Numbered from the stretch's first letter, positions 10,101 to 17,845 are shown. The stretch: DNA of 64,000 bases from an uncultured Luteimonas sp. (GCA_934541015.1 CAKTDC010000004.1:62001-126000); one strand, 5' to 3'. The notes: generated from the sequence alone by a model not told the origin. Program-made: numbers and translations.

Positions 10101-10980
10101 CTCCAACGGCATGGACCCCGAGTACACCGTCATCGGCCGAGTGGCCCGCCGCATCTGGGCGCGCGCCATGCGCGAGCGCTACGGCGCCAACGAACGCAGC
10201 CAGATGATGAAGTACCACATCCAGACCAGCGGCCGGAGCCTGCACGCGCAGGAGATCCAGTTCAACGACATCCGCACAACGCTGCAGGCCCTGTACGCCC
10301 TGTTCGACAACTGCAACAGCCTGCACACCAACGCCTACGACGAAGCCATCACCACGCCCACCGAAGAGAGCGTGCGCCGCGCCGTGGCCATCCAGATGAT
10401 CATCAACAAGGAAATGGGGCTCAACTTCATCGAGAACCCCTGGCAGGGCAGCTTCGCCGTGGACTACCTGACCGACCTGGTGGAAGAGGCGGTCTACAAG
10501 GAGTTCGAGGCCATCAGCGAGCGCGGCGGCGTGCTGGGCGCGATGGACACCATGTACCAGCGCGGCAAGATCCAGGAAGAGAGCCTGTACTATGAGCACA
10601 AGAAGCACGACGGCAGCCTGCCGCTGGTGGGCGTGAACATGTTCCTGCCGAAGGAGGGCGGCGGTGAAGTGGCCACCGAGATTGAGCTGATCCGCTCGAC
10701 GGAGGAAGAGAAGGGGCAGCAGATCGAGAACGTGCGCGGGTGGCAGGCTTCACGCAACGGGCTGGCGCCGGAAGGCGAGACCGGGCACGGGCACGTGGTT
10801 GAGGATGAAGCCGTCGCCGGGGAAGTGCACGACGGCCACGGCCTGGCGTATCTTCAGGATACGGCGCGGCGGCGGGGGAACGTCTTCGAAGCGCTGGTCA
10901 AAGCGGTCAAGACCCATTCATTGGGGCAGATCAGTCATGCCTTGTATGACGTGGGGGGGGAGTATCGGAGGAATATGTAG
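7189..10980 (+). CDS. icmF: fused isobutyryl-CoA mutase IcmF
   Basis: 1263-residue fusion of a B12-binding small subunit, a MeaB/ArgK-type G-protein chaperone and the acyl-CoA mutase large subunit. It interconverts isobutyryl-CoA and n-butyryl-CoA (IcmF proteins can also act on isovaleryl-CoA). Seen: cobalamin-binding FDGHDAAIN (His30) and SSYQGGH, P-loop GTGGAGKSS starting near residue 218, and from about residue 620 the mutase domain with [14 protein letters not shown] and the C-terminal SLGQISHAL...GGEYRRNM end. IcmFs are usually near 1090 residues. The excess sits in low-complexity inserts near residues 150-170, 422-465 and 545-590 that coincide with DNA repeats, plus a Gly/His/Val-rich insert near the C-terminus. 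The frame remains open throughout. Confidence 0.95.
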   Translation: MATPARQIPERQDSASPLRFVTAASLFDGHDAAINIMRRLIQAQGAEVIHLGHNRSVEDVVRAALQEDADAIALSSYQGGHVEYFSYMIDMLRERGAPHIRVFGGGGGTITPEEIGELESYGVERIYHPNDGMKMGLVEMIGDVVRRAGTARESGIGNRESVKGEQPAIDDEIAIGHMLSAIEDGVFSEAELASLRKGWSVRSSDSRIPTTPVIGITGTGGAGKSSVTDELLNRFLASFPKMRIAVISVDPTRRRSGGALLGDRIRMNSLRSHRVYMRSMATRRQNVATNAVLKDCIGFLKGLGFDLVIVETAGIGQSDSEIVDLVDFPVYVMTSDYGAASQLEKIDMIDYAELIVLNKYDKRGAEDALRDIRKQWKRNRAAFQVKDEDIPVYPTIASQFNDPGISWMFANLCRLLREKLGLEERAQVHTAGQQPPEERGQVHVAGKQPRVAGAVPPKSEADPVRPPPRCDFRPDIDTSLKEPRATVLIPGSRIRYLAEIAEQGRAINAGIEKQADAADRAQSFWQALSELEDPKLPRQLDLYDGDDVTPAKAGVHGRSTDESQTSMDARLRGHDDLGVASDVRDASDVAPDRSLLTLRQRYNDAVQSLTAENLRNLREWPARLKSITDETTEYQVRNKTIRVDNYRESLSHQPIPKIAAPTWKSWGELLTFLGKENLPGSYPYTGGVYPYRRTGEDPIRMFAGEGTPERTNRRFHYLSVGQPAARLSTAFDSVTLYGEDPAPRPDIYGKIGNSGVNIPTLDDMKKLYSGFDLCAPTTSVSMTINGPAPMILAMFMNCAIDQQVEKYLKADDARWAAAQSRIDAFFEGRERPRYHGELPPTNDGLGLAFLGMTGDQLVDADTYARIKAETLATVRGTVQADILKEDQAQNTCIFSTEFALRMMGDIQQYFVDNRVRNFYSVSISGYHIAEAGANPISQLAFTLSNGFTIVEYYLARGMKIDDFAPNLSFFFSNGMDPEYTVIGRVARRIWARAMRERYGANERSQMMKYHIQTSGRSLHAQEIQFNDIRTTLQALYALFDNCNSLHTNAYDEAITTPTEESVRRAVAIQMIINKEMGLNFIENPWQGSFAVDYLTDLVEEAVYKEFEAISERGGVLGAMDTMYQRGKIQEESLYYEHKKHDGSLPLVGVNMFLPKEGGGEVATEIELIRSTEEEKGQQIENVRGWQASRNGLAPEGETGHGHVVEDEAVAGEVHDGHGLAYLQDTARRRGNVFEALVKAVKTHSLGQISHALYDVGGEYRRNM
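7641..7674. repeat. GGGAATC tandem heptamer within icmF
   Basis: Four consecutive copies of a gggaatc heptamer lie in frame in icmF and encode the [10 protein letters not shown] stretch between the B12 domain and the G-domain. Short gattccc stretches of opposite orientation occur at about 7800-7815, so the pair could form a stem. This kind of repeat is normally intergenic. Confidence 0.7.
8454..8537. repeat. two 42-bp tandem units within icmF containing a GGGTCAGGTTCAC element
   Basis: Unit 1 is 8454-8495 and unit 2 is 8496-8537. They encode two similar 14-residue peptides ([14 protein letters not shown] and [14 protein letters not shown]) in the linker after the G-domain. The second unit carries cggggtcaggttcac, the same dispersed element seen in non-coding DNA at 11056, 13470, 13614 and 27271. 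Confidence 0.75.
8829..8926. repeat. REP pair (BIME-like) inserted in frame in icmF
   Basis: Two oppositely oriented REP halves, cccgcgaaagcggggg and cccgccttcgcgggcatgac, flank an inner inverted pair (tccatggacgtt / aacgtccatgga). The whole element reads through without a stop and adds about 33 residues (including [10 protein letters not shown] and [10 protein letters not shown]) to IcmF. Closely related elements are intergenic elsewhere in the window (23041, 29050, 41384). Confidence 0.85.
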
Positions 10981-11055
10981 TTTGTGTTCGCGTCGGTGCC
11001 TGAGAGTGCCTCGACGCCACTCAAGGGAGCGGCGCGCGCCACGCCAGAGCGTAGG

Positions 11056-11077
11056 AAAAGTGAACCTGACCCTGTTT
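11056..11077 (-). repeat. dispersed GGGTCAGGTTCAC-type element
   Basis: The sequence aaaagtgaacctgaccctgttt is the reverse complement of the element seen at 8502, 13469 and 13612. It lies between icmF and its terminator. Confidence 0.6.
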
Positions 11078-11102
11078 GCTGCCAACATTGGCCCCAGAAG
11101 TC

Positions 11103-11128
11103 GGCCCCGACCTAAGCCGGGGCCTTTT
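11103..11128 (+). terminator. Rho-independent terminator downstream of icmF
   Basis: A perfect 7-bp GC stem (ggccccg / cggggcc) with an 8-nt loop is followed by TTTT. Orientation fits termination of icmF transcription, about 120 bp after its stop codon. Confidence 0.65.
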
Positions 11129-11131
11129 GCT

Positions 11132-11278
11132 CTAGTCGAGCATGTCAAGGGGACGCCGCCCCGCTTTGGCGAACAGAACAACGACGAGGAAGACGACCGC
11201 ATACGCGGCCAGGTGCTCCAAAGGGACATTGCCTCGATCAATCATCGAAAAGTCCTCTTCTGGTAGAGAGGCACCCAT
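11132..11278 (-). CDS. putative small single-pass membrane protein
   Basis: A 48-codon frame starting at ATG 11276-11278; an internal ATG at 11243-11245 gives 37 residues and has AGAGGA placed 8 nt upstream. The centre is a strongly hydrophobic stretch (AAYAVVFLVVVLFA) followed by a basic turn and a short acidic tail (RRPLDMLD). It lies downstream of, and on the same strand as, the HEPN-like/PIN operon. No homologue recognised. It may be a real accessory peptide or a chance frame. Confidence 0.35.
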   Translation of the reverse strand: MGASLPEEDFSMIDRGNVPLEHLAAYAVVFLVVVLFAKAGRRPLDMLD

Positions 11279-11340
11279 GGGATTCGGGAACGGAAAGCCG
11301 GAGTGGCTCTCGTCTCAGTAATGTATGGCTGAGATTTCTT

Positions 11341-12048
11341 TCAGCCAGGACGCTGTTTGCCGAAGCGGGCCAAAACCCCATGCTGGCTAACGTCCAACTC
11401 GTCGTCCTCGTATAGCCCAAGCAGCGTCACATCCGCAAAATTGCTCTGAATGAGTTCGCGGATCGTACGATCACGTTCCTGCGACTCGTAGTCGGCCAAC
11501 AAGGCGACGACGTGCTCGACATGCGGCGTCAGTTCGCGCGCGATATCCGTGCCCATCGACACCACACGCCGCCTCCCACCACCGATGCCAACATAGTGAA
11601 CGTACCTGGGTGGTTCCCCATGCAGCGCGAGTCCGAGCAGCTTGCTTTCCCCCAGGCCATCGTCATGAGCGATCATCTTGTCCCGAAGGCTGAGCAGGTA
11701 CTCGTGCCGATCCAGCCCATCCGCATCCAGCGATTTCTTGATAAACTCTTGGGCATTGAATCTCTTTCGAGCATTGTTGCGTTTGAAAGACTTACAATAC
11801 GTGGTGACAGCGCCGATCCATAGGCCTTGCTCAATCGGGCTGTCTCCATGGGCCGCGACGTCGCCTGAGCAAGCCCTGATCATTTCGAGCGCAGTCTCTA
11901 GATCACGTCGTGCATAGGTAATTTCGGCAAATCGCTGGATCGACGGAGACTCGACCAGGAAGTGACTGGACCCTTCGACGGTGCAGGCGCCGTTCGCGTC
12001 AAACACCTTCCTAGGGAAAGTCCGGTTACGCGACGGATCGTTCAACAC
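11341..12048 (-). CDS. HEPN-like protein, last gene of the PIN operon
   Basis: 235-residue protein of unknown function, from a GTG start preceded by GGAG. Mostly helical in appearance. The centre reads HEYLLSLRDKMIAHDDG, in which Arg122 and His128 form an R-x5-H pair typical of HEPN domains, many of which are RNases or toxins. A second part (residues 140-200) is rich in beta-type sequence and basic residues (GGGRRRVV). It starts 20 bp after the stop of the PIN gene, so the two are probably cotranscribed. Base composition is clearly more AT-rich than flanking genes (for example about 47% GC over 11761-11820), suggesting recent acquisition. HEPN assignment is inference from one motif. Confidence 0.75.
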   Translation of the reverse strand: MLNDPSRNRTFPRKVFDANGACTVEGSSHFLVESPSIQRFAEITYARRDLETALEMIRACSGDVAAHGDSPIEQGLWIGAVTTYCKSFKRNNARKRFNAQEFIKKSLDADGLDRHEYLLSLRDKMIAHDDGLGESKLLGLALHGEPPRYVHYVGIGGGRRRVVSMGTDIARELTPHVEHVVALLADYESQERDRTIRELIQSNFADVTLLGLYEDDELDVSQHGVLARFGKQRPG

Positions 12049-12068
12049 CGATCTCCAACCGCAATCAA

Positions 12069-12596
12069 CTATTTCTTGCGGGATTGCTTGGGCTCTTTGA
12101 TTGGCAACTTCCTCTGCCGCGCATGATCAGGGATTGGTAGCTCGTCGATTTTCAAAGATCGAATACCCGCCCTAGTCGCGTTTGCCCGTACACCCGCATC
12201 ATCTGAGACGATCAGCTTCGCCCCGTTGGCCTTGGCGATTGCCACGATTTGTCGGTCTATTTTGACCTTCTGCCAATGCTCGTCGCTGCCATCCTTCTTG
12301 TCTTGCCTGCCAATAGCAGCAGCGTCTAGTAAAGCGTTCTCGTGGGCTGCGGCTAGATCGAAGCTGGCAATGGTGATGCTGGCCTTCTTCTGCAGGGCAT
12401 CCAGAATCCCTAGCGCGGCTTGGTCAGCACGGACAAGGAACTCGGCGATTGCGGGCGTCGGGATAGCTATCTTGCCCTTCTTCTTGTCTAGGGAATCCAG
12501 TAGGTGCCAAACCTTCTCCCTTCTGTCGCCCTTCTTCTGGCAGGCGCAAACCAGCACATTGGCGTCGATAGCAACAATCGTCGGCAATTCGTCCAT
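12069..12596 (-). CDS. PIN-domain nuclease (toxin-like)
   Basis: 175-residue PIN-domain protein, a family of Mg-dependent RNases common in toxin-antitoxin modules. All acidic positions are visible: Asp11 (VAIDANVLV), Glu52 (PAIAEFL), Asp114 (KIDRQIVAIAKANGA) and Asp132-Asp133 (LIVSDD). The C-terminus is a short basic tail. The ATG at 12594-12596 starts just after the upstream gene's stop (12599-12601); a TTG at 12602 would overlap that stop. Length is greater than VapC toxins (about 135), so it belongs to a larger PIN subgroup. The upstream 248-residue gene is its probable partner. Confidence 0.87.
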   Translation of the reverse strand: MDELPTIVAIDANVLVCACQKKGDRREKVWHLLDSLDKKKGKIAIPTPAIAEFLVRADQAALGILDALQKKASITIASFDLAAAHENALLDAAAIGRQDKKDGSDEHWQKVKIDRQIVAIAKANGAKLIVSDDAGVRANATRAGIRSLKIDELPIPDHARQRKLPIKEPKQSRKK

Positions 12597-12598
12597 GG

Positions 12599-13345
12599 TC
12601 AATTGACCCCCCGCAGATCACGCCACTCGGCCTCGGGGTCCTTGGTGGCACACCAGCCGTTTCCGGGTATCCGAGAAAGCTGAGTGAACACTTCGGTAAG
12701 CGGTATCTCATCCAGCACCTCATAGCCATCGACCACGCATTTGCTGGCCTCGGGGGCCCAACCATCCTCCGTCCGCGCCCATGTCCCGTGCACGCGCAAA
12801 CGCAAATGCCCCTTTCTGAAATGGGACAACAGCGAGCGCGCCATAGCCTCATCCTTGACGATCAAACGCAGATCGCGCGCCAGCGCATCGCGTAGGTACA
12901 AGTGCATGGTGTCGTCAGCACCGATTAGGCCGGTCACGACACCATCCACTTCACCCTGTTGCTTGATCGTCATTGCGACCACTTCTTTCTGCACCTGCGG
13001 CTGGAACAAATAGACAACCTTGTTGGCATTGTCGCGCAACTCAACGCCACGAAACTTGTCCTCGCCGATCATGCCTTCGATGTTGTTCAAGTGCCGTGCA
13101 GGCCGGCTATCAGGCACGCTCTTAGCCTTCTGGACGTTCTTCCAGGCGGCTTCTCTACGAGCATCCGGAATCTTGGCGCACACTCCGATACTCGCGCTCT
13201 TGATGCCGGCGAACATCGGAGCGTTCTCAACGCCCAGCAGTTGCGCAAATTCGCGCATGTACTCTGCAAGCCTATCCATCGTGATCTGGGTCGGCCTGCG
13301 GTGCGGAATCCGTAACATGTACGTCCATCGCGGCTCAGATGCCAT
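12599..13345 (-). CDS. conserved protein of unknown function paired with PIN nuclease
   Basis: 248 residues, first gene of a three-gene operon. No catalytic motif recognised. The N-terminus (MDRLAEYMREFAQLLG) looks helical. The middle carries a basic helix region (DARREAAWKNVQKA), then a beta-rich second half with GEVDGVVTGLIGADDTMHLYLRD, RLRVHGTWAR and the ending PLTEVFTQLSRIPGNGW. Proteins of this general pattern appear, from memory, next to PIN genes in other proteobacteria, but I know no assigned name. Only 2 bp separate its stop from the PIN ATG, indicating tight coupling as for antitoxin/toxin or sensor/effector pairs (inference). ATG 13345 has GGGGGAG upstream and was preferred over the GTG at 13390. 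Confidence 0.78.
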   Translation of the reverse strand: MASEPRWTYMLRIPHRRPTQITMDRLAEYMREFAQLLGVENAPMFAGIKSASIGVCAKIPDARREAAWKNVQKAKSVPDSRPARHLNNIEGMIGEDKFRGVELRDNANKVVYLFQPQVQKEVVAMTIKQQGEVDGVVTGLIGADDTMHLYLRDALARDLRLIVKDEAMARSLLSHFRKGHLRLRVHGTWARTEDGWAPEASKCVVDGYEVLDEIPLTEVFTQLSRIPGNGWCATKDPEAEWRDLRGVN

Positions 13346-13456
13346 CTTCCTGCTCCCCCGTCTCCCTAGGCGAGACGGATGGTAGCTCACTGAACGTCAT
13401 TCCCGCTCCAAGCTGGCTCCGCGGGCTGTGCACTCCCAAGGGCGCCACTTGCCGCC

Positions 13457-13486
13457 CGAACCTGACCGAAACAGGGGTCAGGTTCG
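13457..13486. repeat. inverted repeat built from the GTCAGGTTCG element
   Basis: cgaacctgac and gtcaggttcg are perfect 10-bp arms around a 10-bp loop. The right arm belongs to the dispersed ggggtcaggttc family. Confidence 0.75.
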
Positions 13487-13611
13487 ACTTTCTCAGGTCT
13501 CCGTGAGCGATGAAGCGGCCCAGTGAGGCCGCCCATCTTCCCTGGTCTGGCCCCATATCGATGCCGCGAGGAAGATCGGCACACGCGGGCTGCCTGTCGT
13601 CGACAATCCCC

Positions 13612-13643
13612 GGGAAACAGGGGTCAGGTTCAATTTTTTCAGC
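13612..13643 (+). repeat. dispersed GGGTCAGGTTCAA element with T-run
   Basis: ggaaacaggggtcaggttc followed by aattttttcag; second copy in this intergenic stretch, about 140 bp after the first and in the same orientation. Confidence 0.7.
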
Positions 13644-13691
13644 CTCAGAGAGTCGAAGTGAACCCCAAGTTAGGCGGGCTCAGCTGGGCGG

Positions 13692-14561
13692 CTACTGGGC
13701 TCCACCAGCAATCCGTGCGAGGAAGGTCACCGCCTCCACGTCGCATGACGCGGCGATCGCTCCCGGAATGTCGAACAGCCTTGGCCGCTCCCTGAAGTCG
13801 AAGAGCCGGTACAGGCGGTAGGTTTCGGCATCCACTTCAGACCGGGCCAGTTCGTTGCGGCTGACATAGAAGGGGGTAAGTTGCCCGAAGGCCGTGGTCT
13901 TCACTTCGATCAGGCGTTCGCGGCCGTTTTCTTCGAACGACAGCACGTCGAAGCCGAGTCCGTCGCCCTGGGTGCCGGCGACATGCTCCACCCGGTCCGC
14001 CAGCTTCTTGCGACCTGAACCGTGCAGACGGCGCGCTTCGAGCTCGACCACGAAAAGCTCGCCCGCGCGGCCGAGCGAGCGGTTGCGGGCCTCCTGGGCG
14101 AGGTAGTCGCGGCGGGCAGGGGAGAATCTGGGCGAATAGGCGGTGACCGGTTCCCGGACGCGCGCGGGCTTGGGTCTCGGCACCCAGACGTTCTCGCCGT
14201 CGGCTACGGCCATGGCGGCGGCGGGCCTTTGCACGGCGGCCTGCGCAGAGGCCTGCAGCTCATGGTGGCCGGCCAGCTGCGCTTCCACCACGTCGAGCAG
14301 GAGCGCCTGATAGTTGCCGCGCGGCTTGTAGCCCATGATCGGGGGATAGCCCAGCTCGATCATGACCGCGCTGATGTTGGCGTGCTTGAACTCGACCGAC
14401 GCACGGTTGCGGCAATTGAGACGCTTCATCAGGGCGTTGGCGTGTTCGGTCTTGTTGTAGCGCTGCCCGTTCAATTCGAGCGTCAGCATCTGCAGGTAGT
14501 CGGCCACGCAGGCCTCCACCTCCTCCCGGCTCCAGTCGCTGCGTTCGGCCACGTTTTCCAT
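13692..14561 (-). CDS. DUF3883 domain protein, predicted PD-(D/E)XK-like nuclease
   Basis: 289-residue two-domain protein. The N-terminal ~110 residues (from DWSREEVEACVADYLQML) form a domain often seen fused to or preceding DUF3883. The C-terminal part carries GDGLGFDVLSFEENGRERL followed by IEVKTT, the Asp...Glu-x-Lys arrangement of PD-(D/E)XK nucleases and the hallmark of DUF3883, a domain common in restriction and defence genes. The ATG at 14559-14561 was chosen because homologous proteins start just before the DWSREEVE block. Neighbours (PIN operon downstream on the same strand, unknown 122-residue gene divergent) point to a defence-type role (inference). Confidence 0.82.
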   Translation of the reverse strand: MENVAERSDWSREEVEACVADYLQMLTLELNGQRYNKTEHANALMKRLNCRNRASVEFKHANISAVMIELGYPPIMGYKPRGNYQALLLDVVEAQLAGHHELQASAQAAVQRPAAAMAVADGENVWVPRPKPARVREPVTAYSPRFSPARRDYLAQEARNRSLGRAGELFVVELEARRLHGSGRKKLADRVEHVAGTQGDGLGFDVLSFEENGRERLIEVKTTAFGQLTPFYVSRNELARSEVDAETYRLYRLFDFRERPRLFDIPGAIAASCDVEAVTFLARIAGGAQ

Positions 14562-14671
14562 CTCCCCTGCGGACCGGTGCCAGGTTACCGTGTCACCGCC
14601 CGATGTTGAATCGCAGCTGGTGAGACTGCCTGGTCGCATCGTCATCCCCGACGAGATTGGAGGAGGCACGT

Positions 14672-15040
14672 ATGGATAATGGGGCAGTTGTCTTCGAGTA
14701 CCTGTACCGCGATGCGGGCAACTTCAAGACGGATGGGTGCTTGTTGCTGACCGGAGAAGATGCCGGCGCGGAGGTCGCGATCCGCGCCTGTCTGGAGTGG
14801 GGCGACCAGTTCGTGGCCGAGCAGGTTGGAGTGCCTCCGCTGTGTCGGAAACACTGGGAGGCGGTTGGTGAGGGGCCGTCGGATCTGGACCACGCCTATC
14901 ACGAGTTCGTTGGCCTGCGGCCGGCAACCGACGACGACCGGGAGATCCCGCTGTGGGGCAGTCTGGATACGATGCTCACCCGCATGCGCGCAGCGGCCGG
15001 TGTCTGGAATGTGACTCTCTCCCCCAACTGCGATCTATAG
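14672..15040 (+). CDS. conserved hypothetical protein, 122 aa
   Basis: Starts at ATG 14672 with GGAGGAGG placed 8 nt upstream. A small acidic cytoplasmic protein without signal or membrane segment. It contains an aromatic N-terminus (VFEYLYRDAGNFKTDG), a central LEWGDQFVAEQVGVPPL and a His-rich DLDHAYHEF. The layout is that of a small conserved family of unknown role. Divergent from the DUF3883 gene with a 110-bp spacer that must hold both promoters. No function assigned. Confidence 0.75.
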   Translation: MDNGAVVFEYLYRDAGNFKTDGCLLLTGEDAGAEVAIRACLEWGDQFVAEQVGVPPLCRKHWEAVGEGPSDLDHAYHEFVGLRPATDDDREIPLWGSLDTMLTRMRAAAGVWNVTLSPNCDL

Positions 15041-15185
15041 GGGCTTGCGGAAGTACGCCACGTCGTCGACCGCCTGGCAGGGAATCTTCTCCGCCATGAC
15101 GTCGAAGCAGGTGGAAGCGATTGCAGAGCAGATGTTGAAGGACATCGACTCGCGCTGAGGGTGGCGCAGGACACAACGTCTGCTC

Positions 15186-15648
15186 TCATCCGGTCAGCCG
15201 GTACTGATCGGCCGCCGGCACCCCCCCCCTCACCCGGAATCGTATTCACCATCCACGGCACTCCGAACCGGTCCACCAGCGCTCCGTAGCCCGGTGACCA
15301 GAACGTCGCCTCGAACGGCATCACCTCGCGCCCGCCCTCGGCCAGTCCCTGGTACCAGCGCTTCGCTTCCTCGATGTCCCCGGTATGCAGGGTCACGTCG
15401 AAGCCGTTCTTCGGCTTCTCGATGTTCGGCGCCCATTGCACGTCCATGTTGGCGCCCATCAGCGCCTGGTCGCCGACCTCCAGCCAGCAGTGCATCAGCC
15501 AGTCGCGCATCTTCTCGGGCACTTGCATGTCCGGCGGGTCCTCACCCCAGGGAAAGGAGGCGGTGATCCTGCCGCCCAGCACGTGGGCATAGAACTCGAA
15601 GGCCTCGCGGCATTGGCCCTGGAAGCTCAGGCTGGTCACGATCTTCAT
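15186..15648 (-). CDS. PhnB-like VOC family protein, frameshifted at a C9/G9 tract
   Basis: Glyoxalase/bleomycin-resistance fold protein of the PhnB (DUF1338-unrelated, 3-demethylubiquinone-type) group, with MKIVTSLSFQGQCREAFEFY at the N-terminus, LMGANMD in the centre, and ATFWSPGYGALVDRFGVPWMV near the end. As given, the frame runs past the normal end and stays open to 14899, under the opposite gene. A run of nine C (15221-15229 on +) lies exactly where the family ends. With eight, the frame would close as EGGVPAADQYRLTG then TGA at 15186-15188, giving about 154 residues. So either a sequencing error or slippage at this tract. Substrate unknown. Confidence 0.8.
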
Positions 15649-15772
15649 GGCGGCTCCTTGGGAGTTGTGCGGGGCTGGAGAGGCTACTGCCTACTCTCCG
15701 AGGCGTTAGCGGGGCGTCACCGGCAGTCGTGTCCGGGCTATTCTCCGGGCGGGGAACAGACAGGGGAATGAC

Positions 15773-16588
15773 ATGCGTATTTCGATCCGCACGGCGCTCG
15801 CCAGCGCCGCACTGTTGCTGGCCTGCCTGGCCGCTGTAGCCAACGATGACCTGCCGCAGGCGCTGCCGCCCGCCGAGGAAGCCGCGGCCGTGGCCGCCGC
15901 AGAGCGCACCGGCCGGGAAATCTTCCAGCACGACAGGGCCGCGGCGGTGGCGACCGACGCCCTGATGGCACAGCGCAAGTCCAGGCGCGACCGGCGCGTC
16001 CGGGGCTGGGTGACCGAGGCGCAGGCCGACGGCATCGCGGTGACGTTCGTGGACGCGACGCCGGCCGCGATCTACCGCGTGCTGGTGTCGGCTTCGGGCC
16101 AGGCCGGTCCCCTTGCGGCGCTCGAGGCTCCGGAGCCCCTGGCCGCCTTCGAGGCCGGTGCATTGGCCGCGCGCGACGCGGCCATGGCGGCGCCGTTCGC
16201 CGCCTGCTCGAAGGATTACAACACCGTGGTGCTTCCCGGCGGCCCCGATGCGACCGACCGGTGGATCGTCTACCTGCTGCCTGGCACGAAGCGCAGCGAC
16301 GAGGTGCCGCTTGGAGGGACCTGGCGGATGGAAGTGGAGGGCGGCGCGGTCACCTCGCAGCGTGCGTTCACGAAATCCTGCATCAGGCTCCAGAGAGGGG
16401 GTGCGACCAGCGCGATGATGGTCACGCACATGCTGGACGCGGTGCCCACGGAGGCGCATGTGCACTGGAGCCTGTGGGCCGGGACGCCGATGTACGTGAT
16501 GACGCCGCCCGAGGGAGCCATCTGGGGGATCGAGGGCGGCACGATCCGGAAGCTGGACGATGAAGAGGAAGATGGGGCGGATGATTGA
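15773..16588 (+). CDS. secreted hypothetical protein
   Basis: 271 residues with a Sec signal peptide (MRISIRTALASAALLLACLAAVAND, cleavage near residue 23). The mature part starts with an Ala/Glu-rich helix, then a mixed domain with WVTEAQADGIAVTFVD, WIVYLLPGTK and HVHWSLW, and ends in a run of acidic residues (DDEEEDGADD). Two cysteines in the mature part could form a disulphide in the periplasm. Not recognised beyond that. Probably monocistronic; the Fic gene downstream is convergent. Confidence 0.75.
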   Translation: MRISIRTALASAALLLACLAAVANDDLPQALPPAEEAAAVAAAERTGREIFQHDRAAAVATDALMAQRKSRRDRRVRGWVTEAQADGIAVTFVDATPAAIYRVLVSASGQAGPLAALEAPEPLAAFEAGALAARDAAMAAPFAACSKDYNTVVLPGGPDATDRWIVYLLPGTKRSDEVPLGGTWRMEVEGGAVTSQRAFTKSCIRLQRGGATSAMMVTHMLDAVPTEAHVHWSLWAGTPMYVMTPPEGAIWGIEGGTIRKLDDEEEDGADD

Positions 16589-16616
16589 CCGTTTGCCCGG
16601 CAGCCGATGAGACTTC

Positions 16617-17795
16617 CTACTCCCGCTCCAGCCGCGCAAGCACCTCCGCAGCCTGGAATACCCGGTTCCTGCGGCGCTTCGGCTCGGTCAGGATCTTCCG
16701 TTCCACCAGTTGCCCGATGGCCCGGCTGGCGGCCACGAACGAGATGCCGTGGGCATCGGCCACCTGGTTCACGGTGACGACGGGGTGGCCCAGCAGGTAC
16801 GTGGGCAGCCGGTGCGCGGTGGCATCGGCTCGCAGTCCGGTGAGTCGACCTGCCCAGTCCGCGCGGATCGATTCGAGGTCGTTGGCGATCGCGATGGCGC
16901 TGTCGCAGGACTCGACCACGGCGCGCGCGAGCAGCCTCAGCCAGGGACTCCAGTCCCAGCGCAGCTGGATGTCGGCCAGGGCGTCGTAGTACGCGCGCCG
17001 GTGCCGAAGCAGGGTGCCGGACAGGTACAGCGGTGGATAGCCCTCGGCGGCGAGCATCACCGGCATGAGCAGGCGCCCGGTGCGGCCGTTGCCGTCCGCG
17101 AAGGGGTGGATGGTCTCGAACTGCGCGTGCGCGATGGCGATCTGCGCCACTGGCGACAGTGCCCACTGTTCGTCCTCACGGGGCGAATACTGGAGCATCG
17201 AGGCTTCAAGCTCATCCATGCACGCGGCGACCCGCGAGGGCGGTGCGGGAACGAAGGTGGCGTCCTCGACCCGTCCACTGCCGATCCAGGCCTGGATGTC
17301 CCGGAACTGGCCCGGTCGCACCGCGGCCGGCGCATCCTGCATCAGGGTGTGGTGCATGGCGCGCACCAGGTCGAGGTCCAGTGCCCGCCGTGAGCCGGCC
17401 TGGCGGACGGCGGCCAGACCGAGGTCCAGTGCCTGCACGTAGCGTTCGGTGACCCTGGCGTCGGCGGGCAGGCCGTCGTTTGCGTGCGTGGCCTCGTACT
17501 CGAACAGTTCGTGCAACTGCGTGCGCGTGCCTTCGATCTGGGAGCTCTGCACTGCTTCGCGGCGTGCGAGGGTGCGGGTGATCATGTCCACGTTGGGCAG
17601 GTGGCGGGCCGTGGCCTTCAGCCGTTCCAGCGCCAGCATCGCGTCTGAAAGCACCCGGCTGACCGCGGGCCCTTCGGGCAAGCGCCGGGGGGTGGGCGGG
17701 GCGACCAGGGCGTGGCAGTGCGGGCGGTCGTCGCACGCGACGAGGAGGGGACGGAGCGTCGGGGCGAGGTCGGATCTGCGCACGGGGCGAGCCAC
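16617..17795 (-). CDS. Fic family AMPylase with N-terminal self-inhibition motif and C-terminal wHTH
   Basis: About 392 residues; numbering here is from the TTG at 17804. The Fic signature HPFADGNGRTGR lies at residues 233-244, giving catalytic His and the phosphate-binding loop for transfer of AMP from ATP to target hydroxyls. An inhibitory helix motif SSQIEG (Ser87-xxx-Glu91-Gly92) places it with class II, intramolecularly inhibited Fic proteins. The last ~60 residues (VNQVADAHGISFVAASRAIGQLVERKIL) form a winged helix-turn-helix, the common fusion in this Fic group. The GTG at 17793-17795 was chosen over TTG 17804; both give a very short leader from the predicted promoter. Confidence 0.9.
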   Translation of the reverse strand: MARPVRRSDLAPTLRPLLVACDDRPHCHALVAPPTPRRLPEGPAVSRVLSDAMLALERLKATARHLPNVDMITRTLARREAVQSSQIEGTRTQLHELFEYEATHANDGLPADARVTERYVQALDLGLAAVRQAGSRRALDLDLVRAMHHTLMQDAPAAVRPGQFRDIQAWIGSGRVEDATFVPAPPSRVAACMDELEASMLQYSPREDEQWALSPVAQIAIAHAQFETIHPFADGNGRTGRLLMPVMLAAEGYPPLYLSGTLLRHRRAYYDALADIQLRWDWSPWLRLLARAVVESCDSAIAIANDLESIRADWAGRLTGLRADATAHRLPTYLLGHPVVTVNQVADAHGISFVAASRAIGQLVERKILTEPKRRRNRVFQAAEVLARLERE

Positions 17796-17816
17796 AGGGT
17801 TCAATAGGCGAGGGAA

Positions 17817-17845
17817 TTATTAAACCCTAAGCGGATATCGTTCAA
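17817..17845 (-). promoter_or_regulatory. sigma-70-type promoter of the Fic gene
   Basis: On the minus strand TTGAAC (17845-17840) and TAATAA (17822-17817) are separated by exactly 17 bp, close to consensus, and lie 13-41 bp before the TTG start. This is a notably AT-rich spot in GC-rich DNA. Confidence 0.65.

Larger units (their letters stand above)
13346..13691. other. non-coding stretch with dispersed repeats between operon and DUF3883 gene
   Basis: No supported gene. It contains two copies of the aacaggggtcaggttc element and short open frames that look like debris. It is the promoter-side region of the 13345-11341 operon, but no convincing promoter was identified. Confidence 0.6.

Noticed and set aside
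13400-13690. Short minus-strand frames between the operon and the DUF3883 gene
   Set aside because: No recognisable domain, interrupted by dispersed repeats; treated as debris.
15044-15163. Short plus-strand frame ending QVEAIAEQMLKDIDSR
   Set aside because: Too short, TTG start only, no family match; possibly a remnant but not supportable.
14899-15185. C-terminal extension of the VOC protein
   Set aside because: Composition is Ser/Arg-rich and overlaps the opposite 14672-15040 gene; best explained by the G9 frameshift.
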